Shown here piece by piece: positions 62,434 to 64,000 of a stretch of 64,000 bases of DNA (positions are counted from its first letter, which is position 1; each line of letters opens with the position of its first letter). The stretch comes from Drosophila persimilis (taxonomy: Eukaryota; Arthropoda; Insecta; Diptera; Drosophilidae), in NCBI RefSeq assembly GCF_003286085.1, contig NW_020825538.1, forward strand, positions 48,175 through 112,174, given 5' to 3'. The notes under the pieces are model-generated. The model was given only the letters and a program-made list of their open reading frames with translations, did not search any database and had not been told where the DNA came from. The translations under genes were made by a program, and so were the position numbers.

Positions 62434-62516
62434 ACAGACAAAAGACGAAACAAAGTGCAAGACGCACACGAGAATAATTGAATTTTATTACATTGTTTGG
62501 AGAGGCACAACATACA

Positions 62517-62590
62517 AGAGAGCGAGAGCGACAGAGACAGACAGAAGGACAGACAGAGCGGGAGAGAGAGAGAGAGTGAGTGAGAGAGAA
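62517..62590. promoter_or_regulatory. GA-repeat cluster (GAGA-factor type)
   Basis: About 74 bases rich in GAGAG and GACAGA. A CT-repeat cluster follows at 62988-63031. The pair, flanked by CA runs and a GGC run at 62707-62733, resembles surroundings of paused fly promoters. It could support an internal Tet promoter for a short isoform without the CXXC finger. Confidence 0.3.
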
Positions 62591-62707
62591 TGTATGCAAT
62601 CCCCCAACATATGCACAAGTGTATGTATGGACGTGTATTGTGTGTGTGCGAGTGTGACAGCAACCACCAAGGCTAGCTGCAGCGACGCCAGCGCGACGTC
62701 AGCGACA

Positions 62708-62738
<31 letters not shown>

Positions 62739-62987
62739 GCGAGCGCCTCGAAGAGAATAATGACCCCAAAGGCTTGTCGATTGACTGCTATTTTGTGCAT
62801 GGGTGTGTGTGCATGGGTGTGTGTGTGTGAGTGCGCGCTCTCTCTCCCGCTCTAGCGACACTGCATGCCAGTGTATTAGTGTTGTTGCAGTTTTGTTGGA
62901 AGAAGAGCAAGCGCAAGAAGTAGAAGCAGAAGCAAAAGCAGCACCAACAGCAACAGCAGAAGAAGAAGCCGGCATATGCTGCGGCTC

Positions 62988-62996
62988 CCTCTCGCA

Positions 62997-63029
<33 letters not shown>

Positions 63030-63031
63030 TC
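62988..63031. promoter_or_regulatory. CT-repeat cluster (GAGA-factor type, opposite orientation)
   Basis: About 44 bases of CT repeats, the reverse orientation of the cluster at 62517-62590, in the same GC-rich and repeat-rich neighbourhood. Confidence 0.3.
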
Positions 63032-63473
63032 GATGTGTCTCCTCTAGCCGCCCCACCACCCTCTTGCAGCTGCAGAAAAGAGGTCGATGATGGGTGGGTG
63101 GGTGTTGTTGCGCGGGGGGGTGGCCGTGGGGTTGGTGGTGCCTTGTGAAAGGCGTAGACACGGGCGTAGTTGTGGTCCAAAGCGGGGGGGGAGACGATGC
63201 CAGAATGTTAGAACTCTCTGCAAAAAAAAAAAGAAAAACGAGAGCGAAAAACACGTTTCAGCAAAAGACAACAAAAGCGAATCGAACAAAAAATAAACAA
63301 AGGAAAAAACTCTCGAAAAAAGCAAAAAGGAAGTAAGCTCAAGGAAAATGAAAAATGGGAGACAACAAGCAGAGGAAAATCAAAATCAAAATAAATAAAT
63401 GCAAGACCAACAGCTGCCCCTGCTGCTGGAATTTCCATGGCTTTGCAGTTGTGGCAACCTGGAGGAGAGAGAG

Positions 63474-63600
63474 GGTATTACGATATCGAGCAGATGTTGG
63501 GCAGGCAGAGAAGAAAGGATCTGCCCGACATATACGGACCTGCTACGATCTCAAGACAATTCTTCTGAAGATATCCCAGGGTCGAAGGGTATCCCCGAAC
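63474..63600. mobile_element. Possible fragment of a dispersed repeat
   Basis: GGGTATTACGATATCG opens the segment and a second GGGTATCC closes it. The opening resembles the start of DINE-1-like repeats as I recall them, but most of the body is not recognisable. Confidence 0.25.
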
Positions 63601-63877
63601 CTTCAGCACTCGAATCTTCACTTCCTTTCTTTGGCTTTGGCTTTGGCTTTGTTTGGTTTTTTGTCTTTGGAGGAAATTATAAAAGCATTTTGCTCTGCCC
63701 TTCTCGTACGACAGACAGCTTTACAGATCTCCACTGATGATGCCTTCTTTTTCTCCTCTTATTATTCTTGTGGTTTTTTGTGGGGCGGCTGGGTCCCAAA
63801 TGGCCGAAGCAACTTTGCAAAATCATAATAATAATAATAATAAAAAAAAATAAAATTGCCAACGAAAATTCACTCAC

Positions 63878-63906
63878 AGAGAGAGAGAGAGAGAGAGAGA
63901 GAGATA
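63878..63906. repeat. GA dinucleotide run ending GATAG
   Basis: About 13 uninterrupted GA units and then GATAG, near the end of the window. Confidence 0.85.
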
Positions 63907-64000
63907 GCCAAAGAGGAGCAGCAAAATAATAATAAAACAAAATTGAAATTTGTAATGAAGCTACTTTTTCACTCCACACAGATACACGCACACATTGCTG

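Larger units (their letters stand above)
28216..64000 (+). other. Tet intron 4, at least 35.8 kb, continuing past the window
   Basis: The intron starts with GTAAGT at 28216, and no convincing further coding exon follows in the window. Long open frames (30065-31201 minus, 30737-31483 plus, 56785-57594 minus, 61171-62139 minus) are translations of hexamer, CT or CA repeats. The only strong splice signal is the ratchet point at 53602|53603. The stretch contains a dispersed-repeat remnant at 31540-31925, CGAT-rich DNA at 35580-35650, A-rich DNA at 40640-41060, tandem repeats at 46005-46357 and 54085-54600, and many microsatellites. Sequence at 51420-52000 is unusually free of microsatellites but shows no open frame or recognisable family. 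GA-, CA- and CAG-rich DNA from about 60600 onward resembles developmental promoter surroundings and might hold an internal promoter. Confidence 0.75.

Overview
The window looks like a piece of a Drosophila genome. The style of the introns and the abundance of CA, GA, CAG and hexamer microsatellites suggest a species such as those of the obscura group, but the species cannot be fixed from sequence alone. It holds one recognisable protein-coding gene, on the + strand: the 5' part of Tet, the fly TET/CXXC-family gene. The identification rests on a TET/CXXC4-type CXXC zinc finger encoded at 8334-8474. The catalytic dioxygenase domain is not in the window and must lie beyond position 64000.

Layout. 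Positions 1 to about 4790 are non-coding flank with microsatellites and a GA cluster. Positions 4791-6002 are an A- and CAA-rich leader with a 982-base stretch free of ATG, followed by two short upstream ORFs, the second of which overlaps the main start. The first coding exon (6003-8033) encodes 677 residues of low-complexity Q/N/A/H sequence. It includes a tandemly duplicated module (residues 423-536) and five psi-K-x-E sumoylation-type motifs. Intron 1 is 300 bases. Exon 2 (8334-8474) is the CXXC finger. Intron 2 is about 5.1 kb. An 18-base in-frame microexon follows (13560-13577). Intron 3 is about 14.5 kb. A 126-base exon (28090-28215) encodes a basic Gly/Lys linker. All exon joins are phase 0, giving 772 codons in the window.

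From 28216 to the end the sequence is intron 4 (at least 35.8 kb). Its most striking element is a near-perfect recursive splice site (ratchet point) at 53602|53603: a long pyrimidine tract, then CAG directly joined to GTAAGT. A second GTAAGT lies 42 bases downstream, so the intervening 42 bases form a possible recursive-splicing exon that is open in the phase of the gene. Tandem repeats built on AGTGTTG lie on both sides of this point. The rest of the intron holds tandem repeats, dispersed hexamer arrays in both orientations, G-rich tracts, GAGA clusters, a six-fold GCCAT array and at least one dispersed-repeat remnant. I see no convincing nested gene, tRNA, CRISPR array or complete transposon. 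Most long open frames on either strand are translations of simple repeats.

Taken together, the window shows the N-terminal regulatory and DNA-binding half of a large chromatin protein and the splicing architecture that assembles it. Similarity statements come from memory of families. No database search, alignment or transcript data was available.
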